Shown here piece by piece: positions 24,046 to 33,546 of a stretch of DNA of 64,000 nucleotides. Every line of letters begins with the position of its first letter. Within the stretch, counting starts at the first letter, position 1. The DNA is taken from assembly GCA_017889545.1 (NCBI GenBank), contig JAGFZV010000015.1:1-64000 (forward strand), in the 5' to 3' direction. The translations under genes were made by a program, and so were the position numbers. Below the pieces are notes generated by a model that was not told the DNA's origin, made no database searches, and saw only the letters and a list, made by a program, of their open reading frames with translations. This DNA is from Bacillota bacterium. Lineage in GTDB: Bacteria > Bacillota > Negativicutes > CTSoil-072.

Positions 24046-26231
24046 TCGCTCCCTAATTCCAATTGGTTTTTCACCAAATTGAAATACACGCCTTTTTTTG
24101 TGATTAATCCGGCGTGCGTTCCGGTTTCAACGACAACCCCTTCATCCAGGACAACAATTTGGTCAGCATTTCTCACCGTACTTAAGCGGTGAGCGACAAT
24201 AACAACGGTTCGATTCTTAAAAAACAAATCTAAATTTTTCATAATCATCGCTTCGTTGCATGCATCTAATGAATTGGTGGCTTCATCAAAAAACAAATAT
24301 TCCGGATTTTTATACACTGCTCTTGCAATCAGGATCCGTTGCTTTTGCCCTTGACTTAATCCCTGTCCGTCTGAACCAATCAGTGTTTGATAACCCAAGG
24401 GCAAAGAATTAATAAATTCAGCAATGTTGGCAACTTGGGCTGCCTGCTTCAACCGGTTCTCATCAATCATTTCATCTTTTAATGCAATGTTTCCGGCAAT
24501 CGTATCCGAAAAAATATACCCGTCCTGCATGACTAACCCGCATTTGTTTCGCCATGAACTGCGCAAAATGTCTGTCATAGGGATGTTGCCGATCCATAAA
24601 TCACCGCCAGTAGGCCGGTAAACTCCCAGCAAGAGCTTAAGAAGCGTTGTTTTCCCACTCCCGCTAGTGCCTACAATTGCTGTTATTTTTTTATTGGGCA
24701 ACACAATAGACACGTTTTTTATAACCTCTGGGGAATACGGACCGCCATATTGAAACGATACATTAGAAATAACAATGTCCGCTTCTTTCGGTATATCCGT
24801 CTTCTTTATTTCACCGGCATGTTCTTCCTCTTGCATAGCATGAATTTCTTCAATCCGTTCGAAACTAATCTTAGCATCCTGCGCACCAGCGACAAAATGC
24901 ACCAATTGTTCAATCGGGCCGTTTAGTTGCCCGAGAATAAACAAGATGGCAAGCATCATTCCCAAAGTAATATCGCCTTCAATAACAGAACGGGCTGCAA
25001 AATACGTAATCACAATATTTTGCGTTTCCTGTAATAAGAAACATCCTGCCTGTTGGTTTTGTGTCAGCGACAAGTATTTTTTGCTGATCGAGAACAAATC
25101 ATCCTGTATTTTTACCCAATCGGTGATTTTTTTCTTTTCACAGTTGTGGAGCCGAATTTCCTGCATTCCCATAATTAACTGGATAATCATGTTTTGATTT
25201 TTGCCAAGTTGTCTAAATTTGGCAAAATCGATTTCTCTTCGTTTGGCAAGAAACAATTGGATCCAGCACAAATACAAAATCGTCCCGGCGCAAAAAATCA
25301 AAAATATTGGAAAACTATAAGCAACAAGTACAATGCCAAAAATAATGAAGTTAATCAACGTGAGAAGAATACTCAAAACCGTATCGGTGATAAAAGTTTC
25401 TACCCGTCGATGATCATTGATGCGCTGCAAGGTATCACCAATCATTTTTACATCAAAAAAGCCCAGGGGGAGCTTCATTAATTTGAGTAAAAAATCATAG
25501 ACAAGAGTAATATTTACCGGCGTGCTGATGTAAAACAAGATCCAGCCTCTGATAAAGCTGACAAACGTCCGGCTGGCAATCAACAAAAACTGTCCGAGTA
25601 AGACCATTTGCAAAAGTCCGATATCTTTCCCATTGATCCCTTTGTCCACAATGATCTGGGTAAGAAATGGCAAAATCAGTTGAAGCAACCCGCCAAGCAG
25701 CATGGCCAATACAAGCTGAATAAATAATTGTTTGTATGACTTTAAATAGGAGAATAAAATAAAGAAACTTTTCGGAGAAGTTCCGTCTTCTTGTTGTGTA
25801 TCAAATTCATCGGCAGGCTCCAGCAAAAGAGCATACCCCTCATCGCCTGAAACTGCCCAATGCGATAAAAAGGTTTCTCTTTGATACCTTCTTTTGCCGC
25901 AAGCAGGATCAGCTAGATAAATCTGATCGTTTTTAATCTTATAAACAACGACAAAATGGCTATTGTCCCAATGAACGATACAAGGTAATTTCGCCCCGGC
26001 TTCCAGGTAGTTCATCGACACCAAGGCACACTTGGCCCGCATGCCGGCTGAAACAGCAGCATCACGCAAGCCAAGCAATGAGGCGCCTTCTCTTGAAACA
26101 TAACTTCTTTCACGAAAATATTGCAGCGAATACGATTTCCCATAGTGTTTTGTTATCATGCGCAAGCAGGCCGGACCGCAATCCATCGCATCGTGTTGTT
26201 TATAAATAGGGAAATCGCTTTTAAAAATCAT
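24042..26231 (-). CDS. C39-peptidase ABC exporter (leader-cleaving bacteriocin type)
   Basis: A 729-residue transporter. The N-terminal C39 Cys protease (about residues 1-135) has the catalytic Cys in HDAMDCGPACLRM, the His in HFVVVYKI and Asp in DPACG; it cuts leaders after Gly-Gly. Six membrane helices follow, then an ATPase with Walker A GTSGSGKTT, signature LSQGQKQRILIARAV and FFDEATNSLD. It overlaps the end of the radical SAM gene by 11 nt. It should cleave and export the peptide encoded at 27930-28103, whose leader ends IKGG. Confidence 0.93.
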   Translation of the reverse strand: MIFKSDFPIYKQHDAMDCGPACLRMITKHYGKSYSLQYFRERSYVSREGASLLGLRDAAVSAGMRAKCALVSMNYLEAGAKLPCIVHWDNSHFVVVYKIKNDQIYLADPACGKRRYQRETFLSHWAVSGDEGYALLLEPADEFDTQQEDGTSPKSFFILFSYLKSYKQLFIQLVLAMLLGGLLQLILPFLTQIIVDKGINGKDIGLLQMVLLGQFLLIASRTFVSFIRGWILFYISTPVNITLVYDFLLKLMKLPLGFFDVKMIGDTLQRINDHRRVETFITDTVLSILLTLINFIIFGIVLVAYSFPIFLIFCAGTILYLCWIQLFLAKRREIDFAKFRQLGKNQNMIIQLIMGMQEIRLHNCEKKKITDWVKIQDDLFSISKKYLSLTQNQQAGCFLLQETQNIVITYFAARSVIEGDITLGMMLAILFILGQLNGPIEQLVHFVAGAQDAKISFERIEEIHAMQEEEHAGEIKKTDIPKEADIVISNVSFQYGGPYSPEVIKNVSIVLPNKKITAIVGTSGSGKTTLLKLLLGVYRPTGGDLWIGNIPMTDILRSSWRNKCGLVMQDGYIFSDTIAGNIALKDEMIDENRLKQAAQVANIAEFINSLPLGYQTLIGSDGQGLSQGQKQRILIARAVYKNPEYLFFDEATNSLDACNEAMIMKNLDLFFKNRTVVIVAHRLSTVRNADQIVVLDEGVVVETGTHAGLITKKGVYFNLVKNQLELGSE

Positions 26232-27837
26232 TGATATCAATTATTCCAATATATTTTTCCGGATCATTCCGATGGGCAAAAATCTTCTTCAGCAGGTCCG
26301 GATGTTCTAAAGAAAAATGAATAAAACATAAGAAATCATAAGTTGTGCGTAAGCGGAATAAATCGCATTCCTGTTTTGCCGGATTGAAAAAATGATGATC
26401 CGCCATCCTACTGGCGGCACAAACGCTGCAAAAATTTACATTCCAGCAGTTCTTGCATTCATCATTATTAATGGATTGATTATATTGCTGATTCAAATCA
26501 ATTAACTTTTCATAATCCAAGCCTGAATCGCAGTCACCGATCGGCATCGAACCATCAACTTTATGACAAATCAAAAAATCGCCATTGGCGGCAAGCATCA
26601 AATTATCGAATCCCATAGGACAAGTAAGCAAAATCTGTAATGCATCCTTCCCTGCCGGATGATCGTAATTGAGTTTGGCAAACGAAAATAGATTGGCAAA
26701 ATCTTCTATTTTGATGCTCTGATCCTGAGCTGCTTCGAAAGCCTTTTTTTTGAAATTCGCCAGCCTTTTGTTCATCGAATTACGATAATCATAAACTGTT
26801 TCTTGTGAATTAGCGACAAACGTCCCTGTGTATTCCGCAGGAAAATGCTGACACAGGAGAGCGCCGATATTGCGGGTAAAATCCGTACATTTGTCATAAT
26901 CATGTTGATTTGTGTATACACCAAAAATAGAAACCTGTTCTTTGAAATACGTTTCATTGAACTCTTTGATTTTTAACAAATTATGATATGCAGTGTGAAA
27001 GGTGCCTTCGCCATTTGCAAAAACCCTGCATTTATCATGTTCTTCTGCCGGTCCGTCCAGGCTGGCAAATAAAAATACCCGGTTATCTACCAAAAAATTC
27101 AGTATCTCATCGTTCATGATCGACAAATTTGTGTTGGAAGTAAACTTCAGATTACTTTCGTTTATGGAATATCGATCCCAAGGCAGGTTTTTAAAATAGT
27201 TTGTACTTTTTTTGATCAGCTCAAAATTCAAAAATGGTTCGCCGCCATACCACGAAAGGCTTGGAGGAACGATTTTCAACAATAACTTCTTTTTTTCTGC
27301 GGATAATTTTTCAAAAAACGCAATATATTTATTGAAATAATAATGAATTCCTTTATATGCATTTTCTTCGCTTAATTTGTGCTTCGCGTGGCTATTTGCA
27401 ATGGTCCTTTTGCAATATGTACACCTGTAATTGCAATCTTCGGTAACTTCCATGCAAAATTTTCGCAATAAAATATTTTCATCATAGTACATTAACTGGT
27501 TCTTTATTACGTTTCTGTCTATAGGTGATATCTCCTTAACCGGTCCCTTAATAAACACCCCTGAAGATTTTAACGCTTCGAATTTGTCTAGCAAGAGCGT
27601 AATGGTCTTTTCAGCAAACGAAACAGCATGTATTTCTAAAATTTCCTCTTTGGGTTTTCCGCTTAAAAAATCAACGAGCACTTCCATCTCTTCATTCGAT
27701 AAAATAAAAACAAAATGCGGTTTTGCATCATAAACAAGAAGCTCATTTCCGTATGGAAATAGCTTAATCAACGGGTATTCTTTCTCGAAGAAAGCGACAA
27801 CATTCTTTTTTATCCTATGACCATTCGCAGAATCCAT
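26221..27837 (-). CDS. Radical SAM/SPASM peptide maturase
   Basis: A 538-residue enzyme. An N-terminal region of about 125 residues may bind the leader. The radical SAM cluster motif is CNYRCTYC (about residue 135), followed by SWYGGEPFLNFEL. The C-terminal SPASM domain has Cys at CPMGFDNLML, CHKVD, CKNCWNVNFCSVCAAS and a late Cys in KQECDLF, enough for two auxiliary 4Fe-4S clusters. Enzymes of this architecture form thioether (sactionine/ranthionine) or C-C links in Cys-rich peptides. It resembles maturases of Cys-rich Clostridial peptides, but the subfamily is not verified. Confidence 0.92.
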   Translation of the reverse strand: MDSANGHRIKKNVVAFFEKEYPLIKLFPYGNELLVYDAKPHFVFILSNEEMEVLVDFLSGKPKEEILEIHAVSFAEKTITLLLDKFEALKSSGVFIKGPVKEISPIDRNVIKNQLMYYDENILLRKFCMEVTEDCNYRCTYCKRTIANSHAKHKLSEENAYKGIHYYFNKYIAFFEKLSAEKKKLLLKIVPPSLSWYGGEPFLNFELIKKSTNYFKNLPWDRYSINESNLKFTSNTNLSIMNDEILNFLVDNRVFLFASLDGPAEEHDKCRVFANGEGTFHTAYHNLLKIKEFNETYFKEQVSIFGVYTNQHDYDKCTDFTRNIGALLCQHFPAEYTGTFVANSQETVYDYRNSMNKRLANFKKKAFEAAQDQSIKIEDFANLFSFAKLNYDHPAGKDALQILLTCPMGFDNLMLAANGDFLICHKVDGSMPIGDCDSGLDYEKLIDLNQQYNQSINNDECKNCWNVNFCSVCAASRMADHHFFNPAKQECDLFRLRTTYDFLCFIHFSLEHPDLLKKIFAHRNDPEKYIGIIDINDF

Positions 27838-27880
27838 TGGAAAAACTCCTTGCTTGCTTATGAATTAGTGAAGAAAAACA

Positions 27881-27924
27881 TTCTCATACCTATATCCATC
27901 CCATGTAAAATATAGGTATGAGAA
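27881..27924 (-). terminator. Attenuator hairpin after the Cys-rich precursor gene
   Basis: Arms TTCTCATACCTATA and TATAGGTATGAGAA pair over 14 bp with a 16-nt loop, followed on the minus strand by TGTTTTT. It separates the precursor gene from the radical SAM gene and would favour short precursor transcripts. Confidence 0.75.
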
Positions 27925-27929
27925 AAAAA

Positions 27930-28103
27930 TCAATGGCCAACAAACGTATTCAAAGTTGTTGAATCTTTTTCACTGGTCGAAGTGGCCGACGACGTGTTTG
28001 ATTGGGCGCAGGAACAGGAACAAGAACAGCTGCAAGATTTTCCTCCTTTGATTGAATTTGCATTTTCCGTGCTAATCTCAATAACCCGCTTTAGTTTATC
28101 CAT
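27930..28103 (-). CDS. RiPP precursor peptide with Ser-Cys repeat core
   Basis: A 57-residue precursor. ATG at 28103 has AGGAGG 8 nt upstream. The leader (about 21 residues, MDKLKRVIEI then ENANSIKGG) ends in a Gly-Gly site for the C39 exporter. The core starts KSCSCSCSCSCAQS, five Cys alternating with Ser, then a Ser/Thr-rich tail ending NTFVGH. The neighbouring radical SAM/SPASM enzyme probably links the Cys sulfurs to carbon centres. The strictly alternating CS block is unlike the spaced Cys of common sactipeptides or SCIFF peptides. Confidence 0.88.
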   Translation of the reverse strand: MDKLKRVIEISTENANSIKGGKSCSCSCSCSCAQSNTSSATSTSEKDSTTLNTFVGH

Positions 28104-28149
28104 TATTTTCACCTCCTCTATCTATCGCAATCACATATTATTTTCTAAA

Positions 28150-28178
28150 TTATTAACTAACTTTCATTCGAGTTTCAA
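28150..28178 (-). promoter_or_regulatory. Probable promoter of the Cys-rich RiPP operon
   Basis: On the minus strand TTGAAA (28178-28173), 17 nt and TAATAA (28155-28150) lie about 45 bp upstream of the precursor start, after the terminator of the preceding operon. Confidence 0.5.
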
Positions 28179-28217
28179 CAAGGAAAATCCTGCAAATCAA
28201 AACGAGGATAAAGAAAA

Positions 28218-28240
28218 CACACGGCAATCAATGCCGTGTG
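28218..28240 (-). terminator. Terminator of the C4-acyl-CoA operon
   Basis: A 9-bp stem (CACACGGCA and TGCCGTGTG) with a 5-nt loop and TTTTC on the minus strand lies after the SDR gene. Confidence 0.8.
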
Positions 28241-28266
28241 CCAAAACAGAAGCGTGAAGCTCACCG

Positions 28267-29007
28267 TCAAATGGTCATTGCCCCGTCGATACTAAGTACT
28301 GCGCCATTGATGAACTGAGCATCGTCGGAAGCCAAAAAAGCATACGCAGCCGCAATTTCTTCCGGCTTGCCCAAACGTCCGGCCGGCACTTTAATCAACA
28401 ATTTTTCTTTAAGCACTTGTTCTGGTATTTTCATGACCATTTCAGTAGCAATAACACCAGGAGCCACACAATTAAAACGCAGCCCATCCTTGGCCATTTC
28501 CTTGGCCCAGGTTTTCGTCATGCCAATGACGGCCCACTTCGTAGCTGCATAGTTTGTCTGACCCATGTTTCCATATATTCCGGCAATAGAAGATGCGGTC
28601 AATACTACGCCGGCTTTGCGGCCCAACATGTGCGGCAGCACGGCGGATGTACAATTAAATACCCCGTTCATATTAACATTGATAACAGCATCGAAAACTT
28701 CTTTAGTCATTTTTTTCATCATCGCGTCTTTGGTAATACCGGCGTTATTGATCAGGACATCGATCTGGCCGAATTTTTCAAGCGTTTTTGCGATCATTGC
28801 CTGTACACTTTCCGGCTGAGTAACATCGACCGGTAAATAAACAGCTTCGGCGCCAATGCTCGCAAGTTCGCTTACTGTAGTTGATCCATCAACAAAATCA
28901 GCCACAACAACTTTCGCGCCTTCCTCAGCAAAACGGATAGCCGTCGCCCGGCCAATTCCATTAGCGCCGCCAGTAACAATAACGACTTTGTCTTTTAATC
29001 CACGCAT
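28267..29007 (-). CDS. SDR oxidoreductase (FabG/PhaB/BdhA-like)
   Basis: A 246-residue short-chain dehydrogenase: cofactor motif TGGANGIG (about residue 12), NNAG near 87, catalytic Ser in TASSIAG (about 140) and YAATK (about 153-157). The start at 29007 has AAGGGGGA upstream. As the last gene of an operon with CoA-transferases, thiolase and Hbd, it may reduce acetoacetyl-CoA or oxidise D-3-hydroxybutyrate or its CoA ester, complementing Hbd, which normally handles the L-isomer. Confidence 0.88.
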   Translation of the reverse strand: MRGLKDKVVIVTGGANGIGRATAIRFAEEGAKVVVADFVDGSTTVSELASIGAEAVYLPVDVTQPESVQAMIAKTLEKFGQIDVLINNAGITKDAMMKKMTKEVFDAVINVNMNGVFNCTSAVLPHMLGRKAGVVLTASSIAGIYGNMGQTNYAATKWAVIGMTKTWAKEMAKDGLRFNCVAPGVIATEMVMKIPEQVLKEKLLIKVPAGRLGKPEEIAAAYAFLASDDAQFINGAVLSIDGAMTI

Positions 29008-29029
29008 CAAAATTCCCCCTTTAATCGTA

Positions 29030-30595
29030 TTAGGAAGCAGAGCTAATCATCTTGCTTAAGCCGCCCCATATTTCTCTAAAAATACCCGGATCCATCAGTT
29101 TTACATTCGTTGTAATCGGTTTAAATTCCATGTGCTGCAAAATATCTTTTTCAATATCAATCCCTGGCGCAATTTCAGTCAGTTCAATACCCTCCTTGGT
29201 TAATTTGAAAACAGCGCGCTCAGTGACATATAAAACTGGTTGCCCAATCTGTGCAGCATATTTACCGCTAAACGTGATTTGTTCTACATCTTGCAGGAAC
29301 TTTTTGTTCCTGCCTTCTTGTTCGATGATCAACTTTTCCTCAGCAACCTTGATCTTAAGCCCGCCGGCTGTAAATGTCCCGCAATACACAACTTTTTTGG
29401 CATTCTGTGTAATATTAATGAAACCACCACAGCCAGCCGTCTTAGGCCCAAACTTACTGACATTAATATTCCCAAAACGATCCATTTGAGCAAGTCCTAA
29501 AAACGCAACATCAATTCCACCGCCATCATAAAAGTCAAATTGATATGGTTGATCAATGACTGCTTCCGCATTTACAGCGTGGCCGAAATCAAGACCTCCA
29601 GCCGGTATTCCGCCAATAACTCCTGCCTCCGTAGTTAATGTCATAAGATGCGCAATGTTTTCTTCTGCCGCTATATTGGCAACCCCTTCAGGCATGCCAA
29701 TGCCAAGATTAACCGCGGCGTTTGGCACAAGTTCCATTGCCGCCCTGCGGGCAATAATTTTTCGTTCATCCATTTCTAATGGTTTAATTGAAGCAGTAGG
29801 AATTTTTATATCGCCGGCAAATGCAGGGTTGAAATATGTGCCCATGGTCTGATAGTGATTTTCCGGCTTCGCTACCATCAAATAATCAATTACCAATCCA
29901 GGTACCTTTACGTTTTTGGGATGTAAGGTATCCGCTTTTACAATCTGCTCAACCTGCGCAATCACAATCCCGCCGCATGCTTTTGCCGCCTGGGCGACAG
30001 AGATTGTTTCCAGTAATACACCCTCTCGATGAAGAGTCATATTGCCCTTTTCATCCGCAACAGAGCCGCGAATAATGGCCACATCGATCTTGGGAGCCTT
30101 AAAATACAACCATTCTTCTCCGTCAAACTCCACAACTTTTACAAGATCTTCCGTCGTTTTCGTTGTAATCTTCCCACCCTCTATTCGCGGATCAACGAAT
30201 GTTCCAATTCCTACCTTTGTTATTAATGCCGGCCGATTTCCAGCGATATTTCTTGGCATGAGCGCCAATACACCCTGCGGGAAATTATAGGCTTCAATTT
30301 TATTTTCCATGATTAAGCGATTGATATCCGGCCCGCCAACCCCAAAGTGACCTCCAACAACGCGCTTAAGCAACCCTTCTTGAGCAAAGTGATGTATTCC
30401 CCGATCTTTCGTATTGCCAATGCCAGCAGCATAGTACACGGAAAGATTGCTGGGATGACCTGTTGTAAGAAAGCTTTCTTTAATGGCCATGGCTACTTCA
30501 TCCGGGTACCCGGCAAGTCCGAAACCGCATGTGTAAATGGTGGCTCCATCTTGAATTAGATTTCCAACTTCATGAGACTTTATTTCCTTAATCAT
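29030..30595 (-). CDS. Fused acyl-CoA:acetate/3-ketoacid CoA-transferase (2)
   Basis: A 521-residue family I CoA-transferase with alpha and beta parts in one chain. The catalytic Glu lies in TTEAGVIGGIPAGG (about residue 342); GIGMPEGVANIAAEE precedes it. It moves CoA between short-chain acids such as acetate, propionate, butyrate or acetoacetate. The neighbour 36 nt upstream is a close paralog of similar length. Two such enzymes in tandem suggest different acid pairs, or recent duplication. Confidence 0.92.
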   Translation of the reverse strand: MIKEIKSHEVGNLIQDGATIYTCGFGLAGYPDEVAMAIKESFLTTGHPSNLSVYYAAGIGNTKDRGIHHFAQEGLLKRVVGGHFGVGGPDINRLIMENKIEAYNFPQGVLALMPRNIAGNRPALITKVGIGTFVDPRIEGGKITTKTTEDLVKVVEFDGEEWLYFKAPKIDVAIIRGSVADEKGNMTLHREGVLLETISVAQAAKACGGIVIAQVEQIVKADTLHPKNVKVPGLVIDYLMVAKPENHYQTMGTYFNPAFAGDIKIPTASIKPLEMDERKIIARRAAMELVPNAAVNLGIGMPEGVANIAAEENIAHLMTLTTEAGVIGGIPAGGLDFGHAVNAEAVIDQPYQFDFYDGGGIDVAFLGLAQMDRFGNINVSKFGPKTAGCGGFINITQNAKKVVYCGTFTAGGLKIKVAEEKLIIEQEGRNKKFLQDVEQITFSGKYAAQIGQPVLYVTERAVFKLTKEGIELTEIAPGIDIEKDILQHMEFKPITTNVKLMDPGIFREIWGGLSKMISSAS

Positions 30596-30630
30596 CCTTT
30601 TACCTCCCCCAAATCATCTCCATAAAGGTC

Positions 30631-32193
30631 TCATTTATTCCCAATTAATTTTGCCAGTTCTGCCCATGTTTTTTGGAAGATAGCCGCAGACATCATTTTT
30701 ACGTCCTTCATAATCGGTTTGAATTCCATATGGCTCAAAATATCTCTTTCAATATCGATACCGGGGGCAACTTCGATCAGCTCCAGACCTTCCCCTGTCA
30801 GCTCAAAAACAGCCCGTTCTGTTACATACAATACCGGCTGACCGATTTGGGCGGCATATTTGCCGCTAAAGGTGATTTGCTCCACTTGTTGAATAAACTT
30901 GTTGTTCTTGCCTTCCTGGATAATTTGTATTTTTCCATCGGCTACCGCTACTTTCAATCCCCCGGCAGTAAAGGTTCCGCAGAAAACTACTTTCTTAGCA
31001 CTATTGGTAATATTGATAAAGCCGCCACAACCGACCGGCTTGCCGCCGAACTTACTGACGTTAACGTTTCCTAATGGATCTGTTTGAGCGAGTCCCAAAA
31101 AAGTCACGTCTATTCCGCCGCCATCGTAAAAATCAAACTGATATGGCTGTTCAATCACTGCCTCAGCATTAACCGAGTGTCCAAAATCAAGTCCCCCAGC
31201 GGGAACACCACCGATAACGCCGCCTTCAGTGGTCAAATTCAAGAGTTGGTCAACTTTCTCTTCCGCTGCAACCGCTGCCACGCCTTCCGGCATGCCGATA
31301 CCGAGGTTGATGACTGCACTTGGCACCAATTCCATCGCTGCCCTGCGGCAAATCACCTTTCTCTCATCGAGTTCCAACGGTTCAAGAGAATGCACAGGAA
31401 TTTTAATATCGCCGGCAAAGGCTGGGTTAAAGTAAGTGCCCATCGTCTGGTAATGATTTTCCGGCTTAGCAACCATAATATAATCAATCGTGATACCCGG
31501 AACTTTTACATCCTTGGGATGCAAAGTACCCGCTTTGACAATATGCTCTACCTGTGCAATCACAATGCCGCCGCAAGCCTTGGCAGCCTGGGCAACCGAT
31601 GTGGTTTCAACGATAATTCCTTCCCTATGCAGCGTTATATTTCCATGTTCATCAGCCACCGAACCACGAATAATTGATACATCCACTTTAGGAGCCTTAT
31701 AATACAGCCATTCTTCACCACTCAACTGAATCACTTCAACAAGGTCTTCCTTTGTTATAGAATTAAGTTTTCCGCCCTCAATACGCGGATCAACGAACGT
31801 TCCCAGACCCACTTTACTGATAAACCCAGGCCGATGTCCGGCAATATTCCGCGGAAGCAGAGCTAATGCTCCCTGTGGAAGATTATAGGCCTCTATACGA
31901 TTCTCTACGGCCAGCTTAGTCATGGCGGGCCCCGCTACAGCATAATGCCCGCCAACATATCTTTTCAGTAAACCTTCATGGGCATAGTGATGCAGGCCTT
32001 TATCCTTAAAATTCCCAACTCCGGTGGAACAATATACCGTTAAATCTCTCGGATGACCGGTATCAAGAAAGCTCTGCTCGATCGCCATAGTTACTTCTTC
32101 AGCAAAGCCTGCCAAACCAAAACCACAGGTGTAAATCGTAGCCCCATCCTTGATAAGACTGCCGACCTCTTCAGGCTTAATTATTTTGACCAT
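30631..32193 (-). CDS. Fused acyl-CoA:acetate/3-ketoacid CoA-transferase (1)
   Basis: A 520-residue paralog of the next gene, highly similar throughout, with catalytic Glu in TTEGGVIGGVPAGG. AGGAGAGG precedes the ATG. It sits in the middle of the permease-Hbd-thiolase-transferase-SDR operon. Activation of an imported hydroxy or keto acid to its CoA ester is the likely role. Confidence 0.92.
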   Translation of the reverse strand: MVKIIKPEEVGSLIKDGATIYTCGFGLAGFAEEVTMAIEQSFLDTGHPRDLTVYCSTGVGNFKDKGLHHYAHEGLLKRYVGGHYAVAGPAMTKLAVENRIEAYNLPQGALALLPRNIAGHRPGFISKVGLGTFVDPRIEGGKLNSITKEDLVEVIQLSGEEWLYYKAPKVDVSIIRGSVADEHGNITLHREGIIVETTSVAQAAKACGGIVIAQVEHIVKAGTLHPKDVKVPGITIDYIMVAKPENHYQTMGTYFNPAFAGDIKIPVHSLEPLELDERKVICRRAAMELVPSAVINLGIGMPEGVAAVAAEEKVDQLLNLTTEGGVIGGVPAGGLDFGHSVNAEAVIEQPYQFDFYDGGGIDVTFLGLAQTDPLGNVNVSKFGGKPVGCGGFINITNSAKKVVFCGTFTAGGLKVAVADGKIQIIQEGKNNKFIQQVEQITFSGKYAAQIGQPVLYVTERAVFELTGEGLELIEVAPGIDIERDILSHMEFKPIMKDVKMMSAAIFQKTWAELAKLIGNK

Positions 32194-32245
32194 ATTATCC
32201 TCTCCTAGTAAATTCTCAATAATTGAGCCGTTTCACTCAGTTTCC

Positions 32246-32283
32246 GGAGGCAACGTCCCGTCAACCGCCGGTTCGTTACCTCC
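32246..32283 (-). other. Intercistronic hairpin
   Basis: GGAGGTAACG and CGTTGCCTCC (minus strand) form a 10-bp stem with a wobble, plus inner pairing, in the 120-nt gap between thiolase and the first CoA-transferase. There is no T-run. It probably affects mRNA stability or translation rather than ending transcription. Confidence 0.45.
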
Positions 32284-32313
32284 CATTGTTATTCAAATGC
32301 TTTTCATGTCCTA

Positions 32314-33525
32314 TTAAACTTCTCTCTCAATCAATACGGCAATACCTTGCCCTCCCCCAATACAGGCACTGGCAATACCATAACGAGCCTGTCGATGCTG
32401 CAATTCATAAGCAATCGTTTCCACCAGCCTCGCACCGCTCATACCCAATGGGTGTCCCATCGACACAGCGCCGCCGTTTACATTCAATCTTTCATACATA
32501 GGAGTACCGATGTACATGCCCAGTTCCTTGAGGCAACCAAGCGTCTGGCCTGCAAATGCCTCATTGATTTCTATAAGGTCTATATCCTCTAATTTTAACC
32601 CGGTTTTCTTAAGCACCTTTTGAATAGCGCTTACCGGCCCTAGACCCATGACCATAGGATCAAGCGCGGTAATAGCGTAATCCACTACGGCGGCCATCGG
32701 TTTCAATCCCAAAGCTTTGCACTTTTCTTCCGACATAATGACGATAGCAGCCGCGGCGTCATTCATGCCCGAAGCATTGCCCGCAGTTACCGAACCGTCT
32801 TTCTTAAATGCCGGTTTCAGCTTCGCCAAGCCTTCCAGCGTGGTATCCGGCCGGGGATGCTCATCCGTATCAAACATTATTGTCCCTTTTTTCGTTTCGA
32901 TAGGCACAGGAACAATTTCTTCGGCAAACCTGCCGCTCTCCATCGCGGCCTTCGCTTTCATCTGGCTATGAAAGGCGAACAGGTCTTGATCTTCACGAGA
33001 AATCTTGTAACGCTCAACCACATTTTCGGCAGTAATTCCCATATGTACTGGCGGATATAGGGAATTGGGCTGTGCGGCAAGATGAGCCATTTCATTGGCG
33101 CAAAAAATTGTTTTGCTTCCATTGCGGAACGGTTGATAACGCACGGACAGCGGCAGATAATAAGGAACGCGGGACAAGCTCTCTGCGCCACCGGCTACGA
33201 CAATTTCAGCGCCACCGGTATGGATTTCCTGCGCAGCTGATATCACTGCTTGGATACCTGAGCCGCACAAACGGTTCAGCGTAAGACCCGGAGTCGCTTC
33301 AAGGCCCGCAAGAAGAGCAACCGTCCTAGCCAGATTGGGTGCGTCAGCCGAAGATATCACGTGGCCCAAAATAACCTCATCCACTTCTGTTCCAGATAAA
33401 TTTGATCGTTTCAGCGCCTCTTTCAACGCAGTAACAGCCAAAACTTCTACAGGTATTTCTTTTAAGCCGCCCAGATAAGCACCTACAGGTGTCCTGGCTG
33501 CGCTCGTAATTACACACTTTTTCAT
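32314..33525 (-). CDS. Acetyl-CoA acetyltransferase (thiolase)
   Basis: A 403-residue thiolase with all family signatures: active Cys in NRLCGSGIQAV (about residue 88), NEAFAGQ, GGAVSMGHPLGMSGAR (His, about 350-365) and the second Cys in SACIGGGQG near the C-terminus. It condenses two acetyl-CoA or cleaves acetoacetyl-CoA. Between Hbd and CoA-transferases it fits a pathway splitting C4 units to acetyl-CoA. Confidence 0.95.
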   Translation of the reverse strand: MKKCVITSAARTPVGAYLGGLKEIPVEVLAVTALKEALKRSNLSGTEVDEVILGHVISSADAPNLARTVALLAGLEATPGLTLNRLCGSGIQAVISAAQEIHTGGAEIVVAGGAESLSRVPYYLPLSVRYQPFRNGSKTIFCANEMAHLAAQPNSLYPPVHMGITAENVVERYKISREDQDLFAFHSQMKAKAAMESGRFAEEIVPVPIETKKGTIMFDTDEHPRPDTTLEGLAKLKPAFKKDGSVTAGNASGMNDAAAAIVIMSEEKCKALGLKPMAAVVDYAITALDPMVMGLGPVSAIQKVLKKTGLKLEDIDLIEINEAFAGQTLGCLKELGMYIGTPMYERLNVNGGAVSMGHPLGMSGARLVETIAYELQHRQARYGIASACIGGGQGIAVLIEREV

Positions 33526-33546
33526 TCTACAAGCCTCCTAATATAA

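Noticed and set aside
27990-28060. Short CxC repeats at DNA level as a microsatellite or CRISPR-like array
   Set aside because: The repeat lies in the core of the RiPP precursor and uses mixed Ser/Cys codons, so it reflects protein selection rather than a DNA repeat.
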